Assembly: GCA_963580285.1 (NCBI GenBank)
Contig: OY757019.1
Span: 67,013,076-67,077,075 of the forward strand
Direction of reading: 5' to 3'
Length of the DNA stretch: 64,000 nucleotides
DNA from: Lucinisca nassula
Lineage: Eukaryota; Mollusca; Bivalvia; Lucinida; Lucinidae
Shown here: piece by piece, positions 11,790-23,514 of the stretch
Layout of the letters: every line of letters starts with the position of its first letter
How positions within the stretch are numbered: position 1 is the first letter of the stretch
Notes under the pieces: model-generated
The model's input: only the letters and a program-made list of their open reading frames with translations
What the model was told of the DNA's origin: nothing
The model's database searches: none
Made by a program: the position numbers and the translations under genes

Positions 11790-11946
11790 TTTCTCAAAAA
11801 CGTGCTAGTATCAATTTTCAAAGTCTAGAATTTCTACGTTATTGCAGGTAAACTTGAACTCATTTGAGTCAAATCAAGTAATAAAGGCTTGGATTTAATA
11901 AATACAAAATTTCATGGCTGTTCGATGCCTGCTTCTTGGTCAGGCT

Positions 11947-11969
11947 CAGAACTTTTCAGCCTACCCTCG
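11947..11969 (-). repeat. mariner terminal inverted repeat, right
   Basis: Partner of 10,678-10,700, immediately followed by the duplicated TA. Confidence 0.95.
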
Positions 11970-11971
11970 TA

Positions 11972-12933
11972 AAATAAAGTCAAGGTCTTCAAAATCTAGT
12001 CAAATCTTTGGTCAATTGCAATGATATTTTATCCAAGTTAGACCACATTCATTGATGTGCTCATGAGATTGGGTGCAAAATTGACAGTTTTTTGGGGGCC
12101 TTTGCCCTTGAAAATATGGCCAAGGTCATCAAAACCAAAAGGCTGTTTTCCCCCATCCTAGTGATGTAACCATGCGAGTTTGGTCAGAATCAACATTAGG
12201 TTCAGGAGATATAGTGCTTCAAACAGACTACTTGATAGAAATGGCTTTGTTCAATGTTCAAGATGTGATAACTCCAAAAGAAGGAAAATCAGAGTTATGG
12301 TTCATATGTTCTGCATGTTGTCTCATGATGCACAACCTGTCTGTGAAGTTTCATGGCAATATCTCTAACCCTAGCCAAGTTATGGAGCAGACACGAAACT
12401 ATGACAGAAATGGCAATGTTAAATGTTCAAAGGGCAACAACTCCAAAAGTAGGAAAATCAGAGTTACAGTTCAGATGTTCTGCAAGTCTTCTCATTATAG
12501 TGCTCTGCCTATCTATGAAGTTTCATGAAAATATCTAAATGGTATCAGAGTAATGGAGTGGACATGCAACTGATAGCAGCAGCTATATTCAAAGTTCAAA
12601 GAGCGATAACTCAAAAGGCAGGAAAATTAGAGTTATAGTTCATATGTTCTGCAAGTCGTCTCATGGTGCTCTACATATCTGTGAATTTTCAATGCAACAT
12701 CTAAATTGGTATCGAAGTTATGGACAGACACAAAACTATGACAGAAATGGCTATATTCAATGTTCGAAGGGAAGCAACTCCAAGAGTAGGAAAATCAGAG
12801 TTACGGTTCATATGTTCTGCATGTCGTCTTATAATGGTCTACATATCTGTGAAGTTTCATGAAAATATCTGAAATGGTATCAGAGTTATGGAGCAGACAT
12901 GAAACAGATAGCAGCAGCTATATTCAAAGTTCA
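11972..12933 (+). repeat. Type C tandem array (about 166-170 bp unit)
   Basis: The landmark 'actccaaaagtaggaaaatc' recurs near 12,270, 12,436, 12,606 and 12,774 (periods 166, 170, 168). Units also share 'ttcatatgttctgcatg' and 'gaagtttcatgaaaatatc'. The first 200 bp are a diverged leader. It is a different sequence from types A and B but has nearly the same unit length. No gene. Confidence 0.85.
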
Positions 12934-13032
12934 TCGTCGGTTAAAAGTCCCACAAAATTGGAAGCAATGTCTGCAAAATGACCTTTACAGTGTTGACGGG
13001 GACATTAAACATCAAATCAAACAAACAAACAA
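12934..13032 (+). mobile_element. 5'-truncated SINE (tail GGGGACATTAAACATCAAATC)
   Basis: A 99-bp copy, + strand, matching the last third of the SINE at 49,437-49,711 ('aaaagtcccacaaaattgg', 'gacctttacagtgttga') and ending in a (CAAA)n-like tail. It is flanked by the duplication ATTCAAAGTTCA (12,922-12,933 and 13,033-13,044), so this is a genuine short retro-insertion in the type C array. Confidence 0.9.
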
Positions 13033-13044
13033 ATTCAAAGTTCA

Positions 13045-14111
13045 AAGGGCAATAACTCTAAAGTAGGACAAGATGATTTTCAAAGGTTTTCCCTATATAA
13101 TTCTATGTAAAACCAGTGGGCACCGGGGCCGGCCCATTTTTGGCCCCAGGGTTATAATTTGAACAATCTTGGTAGAAGGCTACTAGGCATAACTGCATAC
13201 CAAATATCAAAAACCTAGGCCTTGTGCTTTCAGAAAAGAAGATTTTTAAAGGTTTTTCCCTATATAAGTCTATGTAAAACCAGTCGGCCCTGGGGAGGGG
13301 CCATTTTTGACCCCAGGGCTGTTATTTGAACTAATTTGATAGAGGTCCACATGATGAAGCTTTACACCAAATATCAATGACGTGAGCCTTCTCGTTTCAG
13401 GCAAGAAGATTTTTAAAGGTTTTCCCAATAAAAGTCTATGTAAAACCAGTGGGCCCCAGGGCAGAGCCTCTTTTGGCACCAGGGCTATAATTTGAACAAT
13501 CTTGGTCAAGGAAAACTAGACAAAGCTTCACACCAAACATCAAAGAACTAAGCCTTCTGGTTTCAGACAAGAAGATTTATAAAGTTTTTCCCTATATAAC
13601 CAGTGGGCCCCCAGGAGGGGCCATTTTTGGCCGCAGGGCTATAATTTGAACAATCTTGACAGGTCCACTAGACGAAGCTTCATAACCAATATCAAAGACC
13701 TGAGCCTTCTGGTTTCAGAGAAGAAAAGTTTCCCTATATAAGTCTATGTAAAACCAAAGGGCCCCAGGGCTGGGGCATCTTTGGCCCTAGGGCTATAATT
13801 TGAACATTTTTGACATAGGTCCACTAGATGAAGCTTCACACCAAATATCAAAGACCTGGGCCTAGCGGTTTCAGAGAAGAAAATTTTATTTTTTTTAAGA
13901 TTTACCCTATAAAAGTCGATGTAAAAACCAAAGGCCCCCAGGGCTGGGACATTTTTGGCCTAAGGGCTATAATTTGAATTATCTTAGTAGAGGTCCACCA
14001 GATGAAGCTTCATACCAAATATCAAAGACCTGAGCCTTCTGGTTTCAGACAAGAAGATTATAAAGATTTTCCCTATATAAGACTATGTAAAACCAATGGG
14101 ATACAGATTTA
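13045..14111 (+). repeat. Diverged type B array
   Basis: Five to six type B units with extra variation ('aaaaccagtgggc' in place of 'aaaaccaaagggc'), following a few bases of type C. An older B subfamily; no terminal hairpins seen. Confidence 0.8.
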
Positions 14112-14840
14112 AACAAGAGGACCAAGCTGGTCCTGTATCGCTCACCTGAGCTAACAGATTCAAAGTTTCAGGAAGTCCCAACCTCTACTGAAGGATTTAT
14201 GGGAGGACATGGTGATGAAGTAAAGTACATGTAGAATGTAACTCTATGATAAATAGGCTGACCTCACCGGTTTTCAAACTCATTCAAGCTTTTATTCCTG
14301 ACTTGTTAAGAAGATCCGATATAAACTGAAGGGGCTATGGTGATGACAAGTTCAAAAATAAACAATTCACTGCTGCAATCAAAGGGATGTTACTCTGTGA
14401 CAAATAGGCAAACCTCATGAGTTTTCAAACTCCTCCGAGCTTTTCTGCCTGACTTACTTGTTTGTAAGTTTCATGAAGATCCGATCAAAACTTAAGGGGC
14501 AGCAGTGATGACCAGGTCGAAAATAGGCATTTTCAGCAATCAAAGGCAGGTAACTCTATGATACATGTGCCATCTTGGCCGGTATTCGAACTTGTCCCAG
14601 GTTTCATCCCCAGCCGCCTTACATATAAGTTTCAGGAAGATCCCATCAAAACTGAAGGGGTTACGATGATGATAAGGTCAAAATTTGGCATTTTCAGCAA
14701 TCAATGGGATGCTACTCTATAATAATCGGGCAGACTAGGCCAGTTTTTGAACTCATCCGAGGTTTTATCCCCAGCCACCTAAGATATAAGTGTCAAAAAG
14801 ATCCGATCAAAACTGAAAGGGGTACAGTGATGACAAGGTA
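14112..14840 (+). mobile_element. FA element 5' end and type A array
   Basis: Head: AACAAG, hairpin AGGACCA-AGC-TGGTCCT, then CGCTCACCTGAGC. Compared with F1 the stem differs by a compensated pair (G-C to A-T). A type A array follows (landmarks near 14,571 and 14,730). It is interrupted at 14,841 by an F1 head at the same nucleotide of the unit as at 1,161. Confidence 0.8.
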
Positions 14841-16530
14841 AACAAGATGGCCATGATGGCCCTGGATCGCTCACCTGATCCATAGAGTAACAAGTGGGCC
14901 TCAGGGAGGGCCATTATTGACCCCAGGGTTATAATGTGCACAATGTTGAGGGAGGTCTAAAAAGGTGAAGCTTCATACCAAATATCAACAAAGGCTATAA
15001 TTTGAACAATCTTGGCAAAGGTCCACTAGATGAAGCTACACACCAAATATCAAAGACCTTGGCCTTGCGGTATCAGAGAAGATTTTATGAAAGATTTTCC
15101 CTATATAAGCCTATGTAAAACGACGGGCCCCGGGGGCGGGGGCATTTTTGGCCCCAGCACTACATAAGCCTATGTAAAACCAAATGGCCCCGGGCAGGGG
15201 CATTTTTGGCCTCAGGGCTATAATTTAATCAATCTTGATAGAGGTCCACTAGATGAAGCTTCACACCAAATTTCAAAGACCTGGGCCTTGCTGTTTCAGA
15301 GAAGAAGATTTTCAAAGATTATCTCTATATAAGTCTATGTAAAACCAAAGGGCCCCGGGGCGGGGGCATTCGTGGCCCAAGGGCTATAATTTGAGCAATC
15401 TTGGTAGAGGTCCACTAGATGAAGCTCCATACCAAATATCAAAGACATGGGCCTTGCAGTTTCAGAGAAGAAGATTTTTAAAGATTTCCATATATATATA
15501 TATGGTCAATATCAATATATATATATATAAGTCTATGTAAAACCAAAGGGTCTCGGGGCGGGGGCATTTTTGGCCCCAGGGCTATAATTTGAACAATCTT
15601 GATAGAGGTCCACTAGATGAAATTTCACATCAAATATCAAAGACCAAGGCCATAGGCCATGTGGTTTCATAGAAGAAGATTTTTAAAGATTTTCCCTATA
15701 TAAGTCTATGTAAAACCAAAGGGCCATGAGGCGGGGCATTTTTGGTCTCAGGGCTATAATTTGAACAATCTTGGTAGAGGTCCACTAGCTGAAGCTCCAT
15801 ACCAAATATCAAAGACCTAGGCCTTGTGGTTTCAGAGAAGAAGATTTTTCAAGATTTTACCTATACAAGTCTATGTAAAACCAAGGGCCCCGGAGCGGGG
15901 GCATTTTTGTCCCAAGGGCTATAATTTGAACAATTTTGGTAGAGGTCCACAAGATGAAGCTTGGTACCAAATATCAAAGATCAGGGCCTTGCAGTTTCAG
16001 AGAAGATTTTTAAAAATTTTCCCGATATAAGCCTATGTAAAACCAAAGGGCCTCGAGCAATATAATTTGAACTATCTTGGTAGGGGTCCACTAGGTGAAG
16101 CTTCATACCAAATAGCAAAGACCTGGGCCTTGCAGTTTCAGAGAAAAATATTTTTTAAGATTTTCCCTATATAAGCCCATGTAAAACCAAAGGGCCCTGG
16201 GGCAGGGACATTTTTGGCCCCAGCACTATAATTTGAACAATCTTGGTAGGGGTCCACTAGATGAAGCTTCATACCAAATATCAAAGACCTAGGCCTTGTG
16301 GTTTCAGAGAAGAAGATTTTTTTAGTTTTCGGTGAAAAAAATCTATTTTTGGCTCCTGTGACATATATGTGCAATGGATCCGAACCATTTGAACAACTTT
16401 GAAAGGGGACCACCTAAGGATCATTCATGTGAAGTTTGGGCAAAATCCAATCAGTGGTTTAGAAGGAGATGTCATTTTAAGAAATTGTTTACGCACGGAT
16501 GACGGACAAAAAGTGATCCTAATATAAAAC
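14841..16530 (+). mobile_element. F1 element, first half of a second fused dimer
   Basis: Head AACAAGATGGCCATGATGG (one stem pair lost), CGCTCACCTG, a type B array, and the 3' segment ending 'aaaaagtgatcc' with no hairpin. It is fused to the next head near 16,531 by the same 'taatataaaac' spacer seen at 2,810 and 20,250. A TA dinucleotide repeat lies at about 15,487-15,530. Confidence 0.75.
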
Positions 16531-18286
16531 ACAAGAGGGCCATGATGGCCCTGGATCGCTCACCTGATCCATAGTGTAACAAGTGGGCCCCAGAGAGGGC
16601 CATTATTGGCCCCAGGGCTTTAATGTGCATAATGTTGAGGGAGGTCTTAAATGTGAAGCTTCATACCAAACATCAACAAAGGCTAAAATTTGAACAATCT
16701 TGGCAAAGGTCCACTAGATGAAGCTACACATCAAATATCAAAGACCTGGGCCTAGCGGTTTCAGAGAAGAAGATTTTTAAAGATTTTGCCTATATAAGCC
16801 TATGTAAAATCAAAGGTCCCCGGGACAGGGGCATTTTTTGCCCCAGCACTATAATTTGAACAATCTTGGTAGGGGTCCTCTAGATGAAGCTTCATACCAA
16901 ATATCAAAGTCCTGGGCCTTGTGGTTTCAGAGAAGAAGATTTTTAAAGATTTTCCCTATATAAGCCTATGTAAAACCAAAGGGCCCCGTGGCGGGGGCAT
17001 TTTTTGTCCCAGCACTATAATTTGATCAATCTTGTAGGGGTCCACTAGATGAAGCTTCATACCAAATATCAAAGTCCTGGGCCTTGTGGTTTCAGAGAAG
17101 AAGATTTTTAAATATTTTCCCTATATAAGCCTATGTAAAACCAAAGGGCCTCGGGGCGGGGGCATTTTTGGCCCCAGCACTATAATTTGAACAATCTTGG
17201 TAGGGGTCCACTAGATGAAGCTTCATACCAAATATCAAAGACCTGGGCCGTGTTGTTTCAGAGAAGAAGATTTTTAAAGATTTTCCCTATATAAGCCTAT
17301 GTAAAACCAAAGGGCCCCGTGGCGGGGGCATTTTTTGTCCCAGCACTAAAATTGGAACAATCTTGGAAGGGGTCCACTAGATGAAGCTTCATACCAAATA
17401 TCAAAGTCCTGGGCCTTGTGGTTTCAGAAAAGAAAATTTTTAAAGATTTTCCCTATATAAGCCTATGTAAAACCAAAGGGCCCCGTGGCGGGGGCATTTT
17501 TGGCCCCAGCACTATAATTTGAACAATCTCGGTATAAGCCTATGTAAAACCAAAGGGCCCCGGGGCGGGGGCATTTTTGGCCCCAGCACTATAATTTGAA
17601 CAATCTTGATAGGGGTCCACTAGATGAACCTTCATACCAAATATCAAAGACCTGGGCCTTGTGGTTTCAGAGAAGAAGATTTTTAAAGATTTTCCCTATA
17701 TAAGCCTATGTAAAACCAAAGGGCCCCGGGGCGGGGGCATTTTTGGCCCCAGCACTGTAATTTGAACAATCTTGGTAGGGGTCAACTAGATGAAGCTTCA
17801 TACCAAATATCAAAGTCCTGGGCCTTGTGGTTTCAGAGAAGAAGATTTTTAAAGATTTTCCCTATATAAGCCTATGTAAAACCAAAGGGCCCCGGGGCGG
17901 GGCATTTTTGGCCCCAGCACTATAATTTGAACAATCTTGGTAGGGGTCCACTAGATGAAGCTTCATACCAAATATCAAAGACCTGGGCCTTGTGGTTTCA
18001 GAGAAGATGATTTTTTAAGTTTTTGGTGAAAAAAATCTATTTTTTGCTCCTGTGACCTAGATGTGCAACGGACCGGAACCATTTGAACAACTTTGAAAGG
18101 GGACCACCTAAGGATCATTCCTGTGAAGTTTTGTCAAAATCCGATCAGTGGTTTAGGAGGAGATGCCGTTTAAAGAAATTGTTTTAAGCACGCACGGACG
18201 CACGGACGGACGGACGCACGCACGACGGACGACGGACAAAAAGTGATCCCAAAAGCTCACCTTGTCACTACGTGACGGTGAGCTAA
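16531..18286 (+). mobile_element. F1 element with 3' hairpin
   Basis: Head with the AGGGCCA/TGGCCCT stem, about eight type B units of 166 bp (one shortened near 17,530), the fixed 3' segment, a GGACG-rich run (about 18,190-18,237), and the hairpin GCTCACC (18,255-18,261)/GGTGAGC (18,277-18,283) then TAA. The next head follows directly, sharing the AA. Confidence 0.8.
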
Positions 18287-20261
18287 CAAGAGGGCCATGA
18301 TGGCCCTGGATCGCTCACCTGATCCATAGAGTATCAAGTGGGCCCCGGGGAGGGCCATTATTGACCCCAGGGTTATAATGGTTTTTTTTTTTTTTTTTTT
18401 TTTTTGGTTTTTGGTTTAACGGCCCTTTCAAGATTATTTCACTCATATCGAGCCGATCGTTAATCATAGGTGGGCGAAAACCGGAGTGCCCGGAGAAAAA
18501 CCACCTGACCTTCCGTTGCAGAACTTGGCGTCTCACACGTGACCCGAGCGAGGCTCGAACCCACGGCGGTGAGAGACCTAATGACTAAGAGTCAGCGCTC
18601 TTATCCATTAGGCCACGGAGGCCCGTCAGGGTTATAATGTGCATAATGTTGAGGGAGGCCTAAAAAGGTGAAGTTTCATACCAAATATCAAAGACCTGGG
18701 CCTTGCGGTTTCATCGAAGAAGATTTTTAAAGATTTTCCCTACATAAGCCCATGTAAAACCAAAGGGCCCCGGGGCCAAGGTATTTTTGGCCCCAGCACT
18801 ATAATTTGAACAATCTGGGCCAATCTCCACTAGATGAAGCTACACAACAAATATCAAAGACCTGGGCCTTGGGGTTTCAGAGAAGAAGATTTTTTTAAAA
18901 GATATTCCCTACATAAGCCTATGTAAAACTAAATGGCCCCATGGTGGGGGCATTTTTAACCTCAGGGCTATAATTTAAACAATCTTGATAAAGGTCCACC
19001 AGATGAAACTTCACACCAAATATCAAAGACCTGGGCCTTGCAGTTTCAGAGAAGATCTTTAAAGATTTCCCTATATACATCCATGTTAAACCAAAGGGTC
19101 TCGGGGTGGGGGCATTTTTGGCCCCAGGACTATAATTTGAACAATCTTGATAGAGGTCCACTAGATGAAATTTCACAACAAATATCAAAGACCTAGGCCT
19201 TATGGTTTCACAGAAGAAGATTTTTCCAGATTTGCCCTATATAAGTCTATGTAAAACCAAAGGGCCCCGGAGTGGGGGCATTTTAGGAACCAGGGCTACC
19301 ATTTGAAAAATCTTGAAAGAGGTCCACAAGATGAAGCTTCATACCAAATATCAAAGACCTGGGCCTTGTGGTTTCAGAGAAGAAGATTTTTAAAGATTTT
19401 CCCTATATAAGCCCATGTAAAACCAAAGGGCCCCGGGGCGGAGGTATTTTTGGCCCCAGCACTATAATTTGAACAATCTTGGTAGCGGTCCACTAGATGA
19501 AGCTTCATACCAAATATCAAAGACCTGGGCCGTGCGGTTTCAGAGCAGAAGATTTTTAAAGATTTTCCCTATACAAGTCTATGTAAAACCAAAGGACCCC
19601 GGAGTGGGGGCATTTTTGGCACCAGGGCTATAATTTGAACAATCTTGGTAGAGGTTCACAAGATGAAGCTTCATAGCAAATATCAAAGACCTGGGCCTTG
19701 CGGTTTCAGAGAAGAAGATTTTTACAGAGTTTCCCTATATAAGCCCATGTAAAACCAAAGGGCCCGGGGCGGGGCCATTTTTGGCCCCAGTACTATAATT
19801 TGAACAACCTTGGTAGGGGTCCACCAGATGAAGCTTCCTACCTAATATCAAAGACCTGGGCCTTGCGGTTTCAGAGAAGAAGATTTTTAAAGATTTTTCC
19901 TATATAAGCCCATGTAAAACCAAAGGGCCCCAGGGTGGGGGCATTTTTGGCCCCAGCACTAAAATTTGAACAATCTTGGTGAGCGTCTACTAGATGAAGC
20001 TTCATACCAAATATCAAAGACCTGGGCCTTGCGGTTTCAGAGAAGAAGATTTTTAAAGTTTTCGGTGAAAAAAATCTATTTTTGGCTCCTGTGACTTAGA
20101 TGTGCAACGGACCAGAACCATTTGAACAACTTTGACAGGGGTTCACCTAAGGATCATTCCTGTGAAGTTTGGTCAAAATCCGATCAGTGGTTAAGGAGGA
20201 GATGTCGTTTGAATAAATTGTTTACGCACAGATGACAGACAAAAAGTGATCCTAATATAAA
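18285..20261 (+). mobile_element. F1 element carrying a SINE; 3' hairpin absent
   Basis: A third F1 copy, abutting the previous tail. Type B units are more diverged than at 3-4.7 kb. It ends in the hairpin-less junction 'aaaaagtgatcctaatataa' (about 20,243-20,262) followed by another head. A SINE interrupts it at 18,381. Confidence 0.75.
18381..18626 (-). mobile_element. tRNA-headed SINE with 13-bp target duplication
   Basis: On the minus strand: a tRNA-like head (box A GTGGCCTAATGGATAAG, box B GGGTTCGAGCC), a body of about 150 bp, a tail TTAAACCAAAAACC and a poly-A (poly-T on + at 18,382-18,405). It is flanked by CAGGGTTATAATG at 18,368-18,380 and 18,627-18,639, a perfect duplication. Its target is the leader of the F1 element. 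A young copy. Confidence 0.95.
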
Positions 20262-20300
20262 ACACAAGAGGGCCATGATGACCCTATATCGCTCACCTGT
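20262..20300 (+). mobile_element. F1 5' end only
   Basis: ACAAGAGGGCCATGATGACCC then a CGCTCACCTG word; one stem position is mutated. The sequence beyond is unrelated AT-rich DNA, so the element is truncated or its body is not recognisable. Confidence 0.65.
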
Positions 20301-21464
20301 GTACCAGATAATCATTAGTGATATTTAGAAAAAAAAGAACTGTGCAGAAAGGCAAGACATGTTTGTTTACCTGATAGATATAATGTCTTCATAGATCCAG
20401 AGTGGTCAATATACTTGTACATCAGTTGAACCAGTTGAACTCTTCAGGATGAAATCTTGAAGGGCAAGATGTAGAGTATACACTAGACTTCTTGAATCCA
20501 TGCAGTTAGTCTTTGTTCATGATGTAGTCATAATTTGACAAAGAAATCAATATCTGTAGCTATGATTTCCTTTCGACACAGTGGTTTTCAACAGTATTGC
20601 ATGGGATGACAAAATTTACATAAGAAACACTGATGATCTCAAATAGCTGCATCCATGTCAAAAAAGAGAGGCCAAAGTCTGCTTAGTTCTATCCAGACTG
20701 TATCTTTGACTTTTACTCAGTCACACTGATGTATAAGGCCCATATTATAGATTAAGTTACCTTTATATCATAAACATCTTGGTTGTTACATCTATCTTAA
20801 ACCCACAAAGAATTAATTCTGTTACAGTGGGCATAATTATAATAAGGCATAAACTAAGACACACAAACATATGTAGAATCTATGTTGTGATATGTGCCAA
20901 AAAGGCATCTTTAGGTGCACAAAATAAAGAACAGCTAAAAATAATGTGAGTCATTTCTATGCATAGAAAGCAGATGCATCACCTTATTCTCTTGATCACC
21001 AATAAATAAATTCCTGACCTTGCAAGTATGTAGAAAATTGTTACTTAAATCTTTTTGAAGAAAATCTGTTTTAAGCCTTTTCAAGTAACAACAAATTTAC
21101 ATGTAAAATTATTGTCAATGTTGCAAATAAGAAAATAATAAAATATTGACAAAATTCAAAATACTGCGATAAACCTATCTATAAGAACAACAGATTTACA
21201 TGTCAAAACAGTGTTGCAAATAAGAATACAATATAGTATGTTATTTGGCAGAATTCAGAATATTGTGAACAAACGGCCCCAGGCCAAGTGTCCCCCCATC
21301 TCTGAAATGTCAGTATGTGGTGAATATGTCTATAACATATGTCATAAGCCATGTTTAGGAAATTTAAAACCATTTCAACAGACTATTTCTTTTAAATTTT
21401 CCTAAAGTTGTAAGGAATAAATTTACAGAGAAAAAAGTGATCTCCAAAACTGTAAGACAAAGGA
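20301..21464. other. AT-rich stretch, nothing recognised
   Basis: No gene, array or transposon end found. Two diverged copies of a short 'aacaacagatttacatgtaaaa'-like phrase occur near 21,085 and 21,190. Short frames here lack recognisable domains. Confidence 0.6.
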
Positions 21465-21995
21465 CCAAAACCCCAGGAAAATTCAGTAATCAATTGAGCA
21501 CAACCGCAATAGAATATGATCATCTTCAGGTCATGGAAACAAAAAAATGGCAAGTTTCATCCAAATCTGGTGAAAACTGTAGGAGGAGTTGAGACAAGAA
21601 CTTCTGTTGATAACATGGCTTAGACTGACAAAGTGCAATGATGCTGGTAAAAATCAATCAGGCACAACCTCCTTAAAATATGATCATTTTCAGGTCATAA
21701 GAACAATAATTGAGAAGTTTCATCAAAATCTCTTGAACACTTGGAGGAGTTGCAGAGACAAAAACTTCTGTTGATAAAATTGCTAAAACTGACAAAGGGC
21801 AATAACTCTGGTAAAAATCAGTCTAGCAACCTCGATAAAATATGATCATCTTCAGGACATGGGAACAATAACTGGAAAGTTTCATCAAAATCCCTTGAAA
21901 ATGTAGGAGGAGTGGCAGACAGACCGACTGATGGATGGACTGTGGACGGATGGACGAAAACCGTTACTATAGTCCCCCTCGACTAACGTCTGGGG
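21465..21995 (+). repeat. Type D array (about 161-165 bp) and a decayed hairpin end
   Basis: Three units marked by 'aaatatgatcatcttcagg' near 21,512, 21,677 and 21,838. A 'ggatggactgtggacgg' run, the box TTACTATAGTCC and a CCCCCTCG...GGGG hairpin follow at about 21,965-21,994. This is the same 3' layout as the other families (GACGGAC-like run, CTATA box, hairpin), but the terminus is decayed and its head was not identified. Confidence 0.65.
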
Positions 21996-22251
21996 AAAAA
22001 TGGACAGAATGTACATTGTAAGGCAATTCTTCCCCTGACAAAGTGTCTGGTCAGATGTTTAATATGAAGGTAGCAAATGTTTGGAGATAAGTAAAGAATT
22101 AATATTTTTTTAATTATTCTGCAATACATCTAAGAACTAAGATAATAACACCCTTGCAACATAATGCATTTTTTGAATCTTCAAAATAGCTGCTTATTTT
22201 ATGAAAATCCATGATATTTTCCTTATTTATACTGCAAACACAGGTGGCGGG

Positions 22252-22276
22252 TGCAGTTCTAATGAGTACCCACAAC
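22252..22276 (+). repeat. Fragment of the foldback-element arm
   Basis: Twenty-five bases here (from 'gcagttctaatgag') match the inner edge of the inverted repeats at 55,220-57,603 (reverse complement near 57,004-57,030). A trace of the same family; no more of it is seen nearby. Confidence 0.55.
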
Positions 22277-22341
22277 CTATGTATTGGAGCATAAATAAGA
22301 AAAATAATGTATACCCCTATAAACCCCAGATTTCTCAATAT

Positions 22342-22600
22342 AAAGTGGGGTTTCTTCTGTGGCGATTTATTTATGTTGTTGTTTGTTACTTACTGTGTGT
22401 ATCACTTGTGTCTTTTAATTTTGGATGGCCATATGGCCATTGTGTGGGAAAGTAACTGTCCATATGGCCTTCCTTTGTTTAGGTTTCCATTATGGTCTGG
22501 TCGCTTAATGTTTGTATTTCTTTCCCTTTGGTGTCTTTTATGGATGGAGTAAGTTAATTGTATCAATTCCTGATCTTTGTTTTACTTCTACTTTAAGGGG
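22342..22600 (+). repeat. Repeat R, copy 1 (3' part)
   Basis: About 245 bp nearly identical (about 13 differences by eye) to 31,917-32,160, same orientation; a third, more diverged copy is at 32,747-33,005. It contains 'gtgggaaagtaactgtcc' and ends 'cctgatctttgttttac'. All three copies keep an open frame of about 70-80 codons, but the repeat looks like a non-coding interspersed element. Confidence 0.8.
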
Positions 22601-23189
22601 GTGTTTATTTCACGGGCTTGTTCACGTGATGTGAATCCAGTTGAAGAGTATAATTAATATTAACCAAAGGTACATCAACAGCATCCATGAAATATGACAT
22701 CATAAAAATATACATACATACAAGTCAATCTTTGAAACCTCCACTGTATCAACAGACTATCAGATGCTTTATAATCTTCAAAATTTTTATGCCCACAGAA
22801 AATGTAGTTTCATCTTGTGCACATAAATTCTAAGAAAAAAAGTTGAAAACATACTCAAAAATATTTTTTAATCTACTATAAAACTGGAAAACCAAATAAA
22901 ATATTAAATATTATTAAGGTCCTTTAAGATTAAACTGTTATTTTCCCATGTTGTTTTTTCGAGATGTCCTATTTCTCACTTCTGACTGGAAAAAGAGGAC
23001 CTATTCCATTAGAATAATGCATCCATATATGTAATGCTTTCAGTCATGATAGAAAAAATAGCATTTTTGAATGAAAATTTATATATTTTTCTTATTTCAG
23101 CTTCAAACATAGATCATTTAGAGAAACACCTCACTGTCTATGTTTCGAGTAAGAAAATGGTAAAAATATGTATAGAAAATAAAGAATAG
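22601..23189. other. AT-rich stretch downstream of the Helentron
   Basis: No gene. It contains the near-palindrome TTCACGTGATGTGAA near 22,620. It may include the Helentron 3' untranslated region, but no end was recognised. Confidence 0.5.
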
Positions 23190-23232
23190 CCCTGTAAACT
23201 CCACTCTTCTCTATATAAGGAGTTTTACAGGG
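23190..23232 (-). other. Strong stem-loop downstream of the Helentron gene
   Basis: CCCTGTAAACTCC (23,190-23,202) pairs with GGAGTTTTACAGGG (23,219-23,232), one bulged base, 16-nt loop. It lies about 280 bp beyond the stop codon on the gene's 3' side. Helentrons carry a 3' hairpin near their end, so this is a candidate terminator, but the matching 5' end was not found. Confidence 0.4.
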
Positions 23233-23514
23233 GTGCTCATTTACTGATATCTGTAAGTGGTGGCCACCCAAATCTTGCCAAATCACAAGCAATATCTACC
23301 TTTAAAAAGGTAAATATAGCATTTTATGTGGTGGGTGAATGCACTGAAAAGTAGCATAAAAATACCTGACACGATTTCCAAGTTGTTATGCAAAAAGTGT
23401 GGTACTTATGATCTGACCAATAGATTCCTCTGTTCCAATTTCACCAACAAAAGCAACCTTAATTTGAGAGACTGGTTTTATATATTTAAAATTATGCAGG
23501 TGAAAAGTCTTCAA

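Larger units (their letters stand above)
10678..11969 (-). mobile_element. mariner element, full length, inactive
   Basis: Element of 1,292 bp with inverted repeats of 23 bp at 10,678-10,700 and 11,947-11,969 that match at 22 positions (GAGGGTAGGCTGAAAAGTTC within). It is flanked by TA on both sides (10,676-10,677 and 11,970-11,971), the target of the Tc1/mariner superfamily. It holds one transposase reading on the minus strand. Length and TIR type are normal for mariner. The transposase is broken, so the copy could move only with help. It is inserted in type C repeat DNA. Confidence 0.95.
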
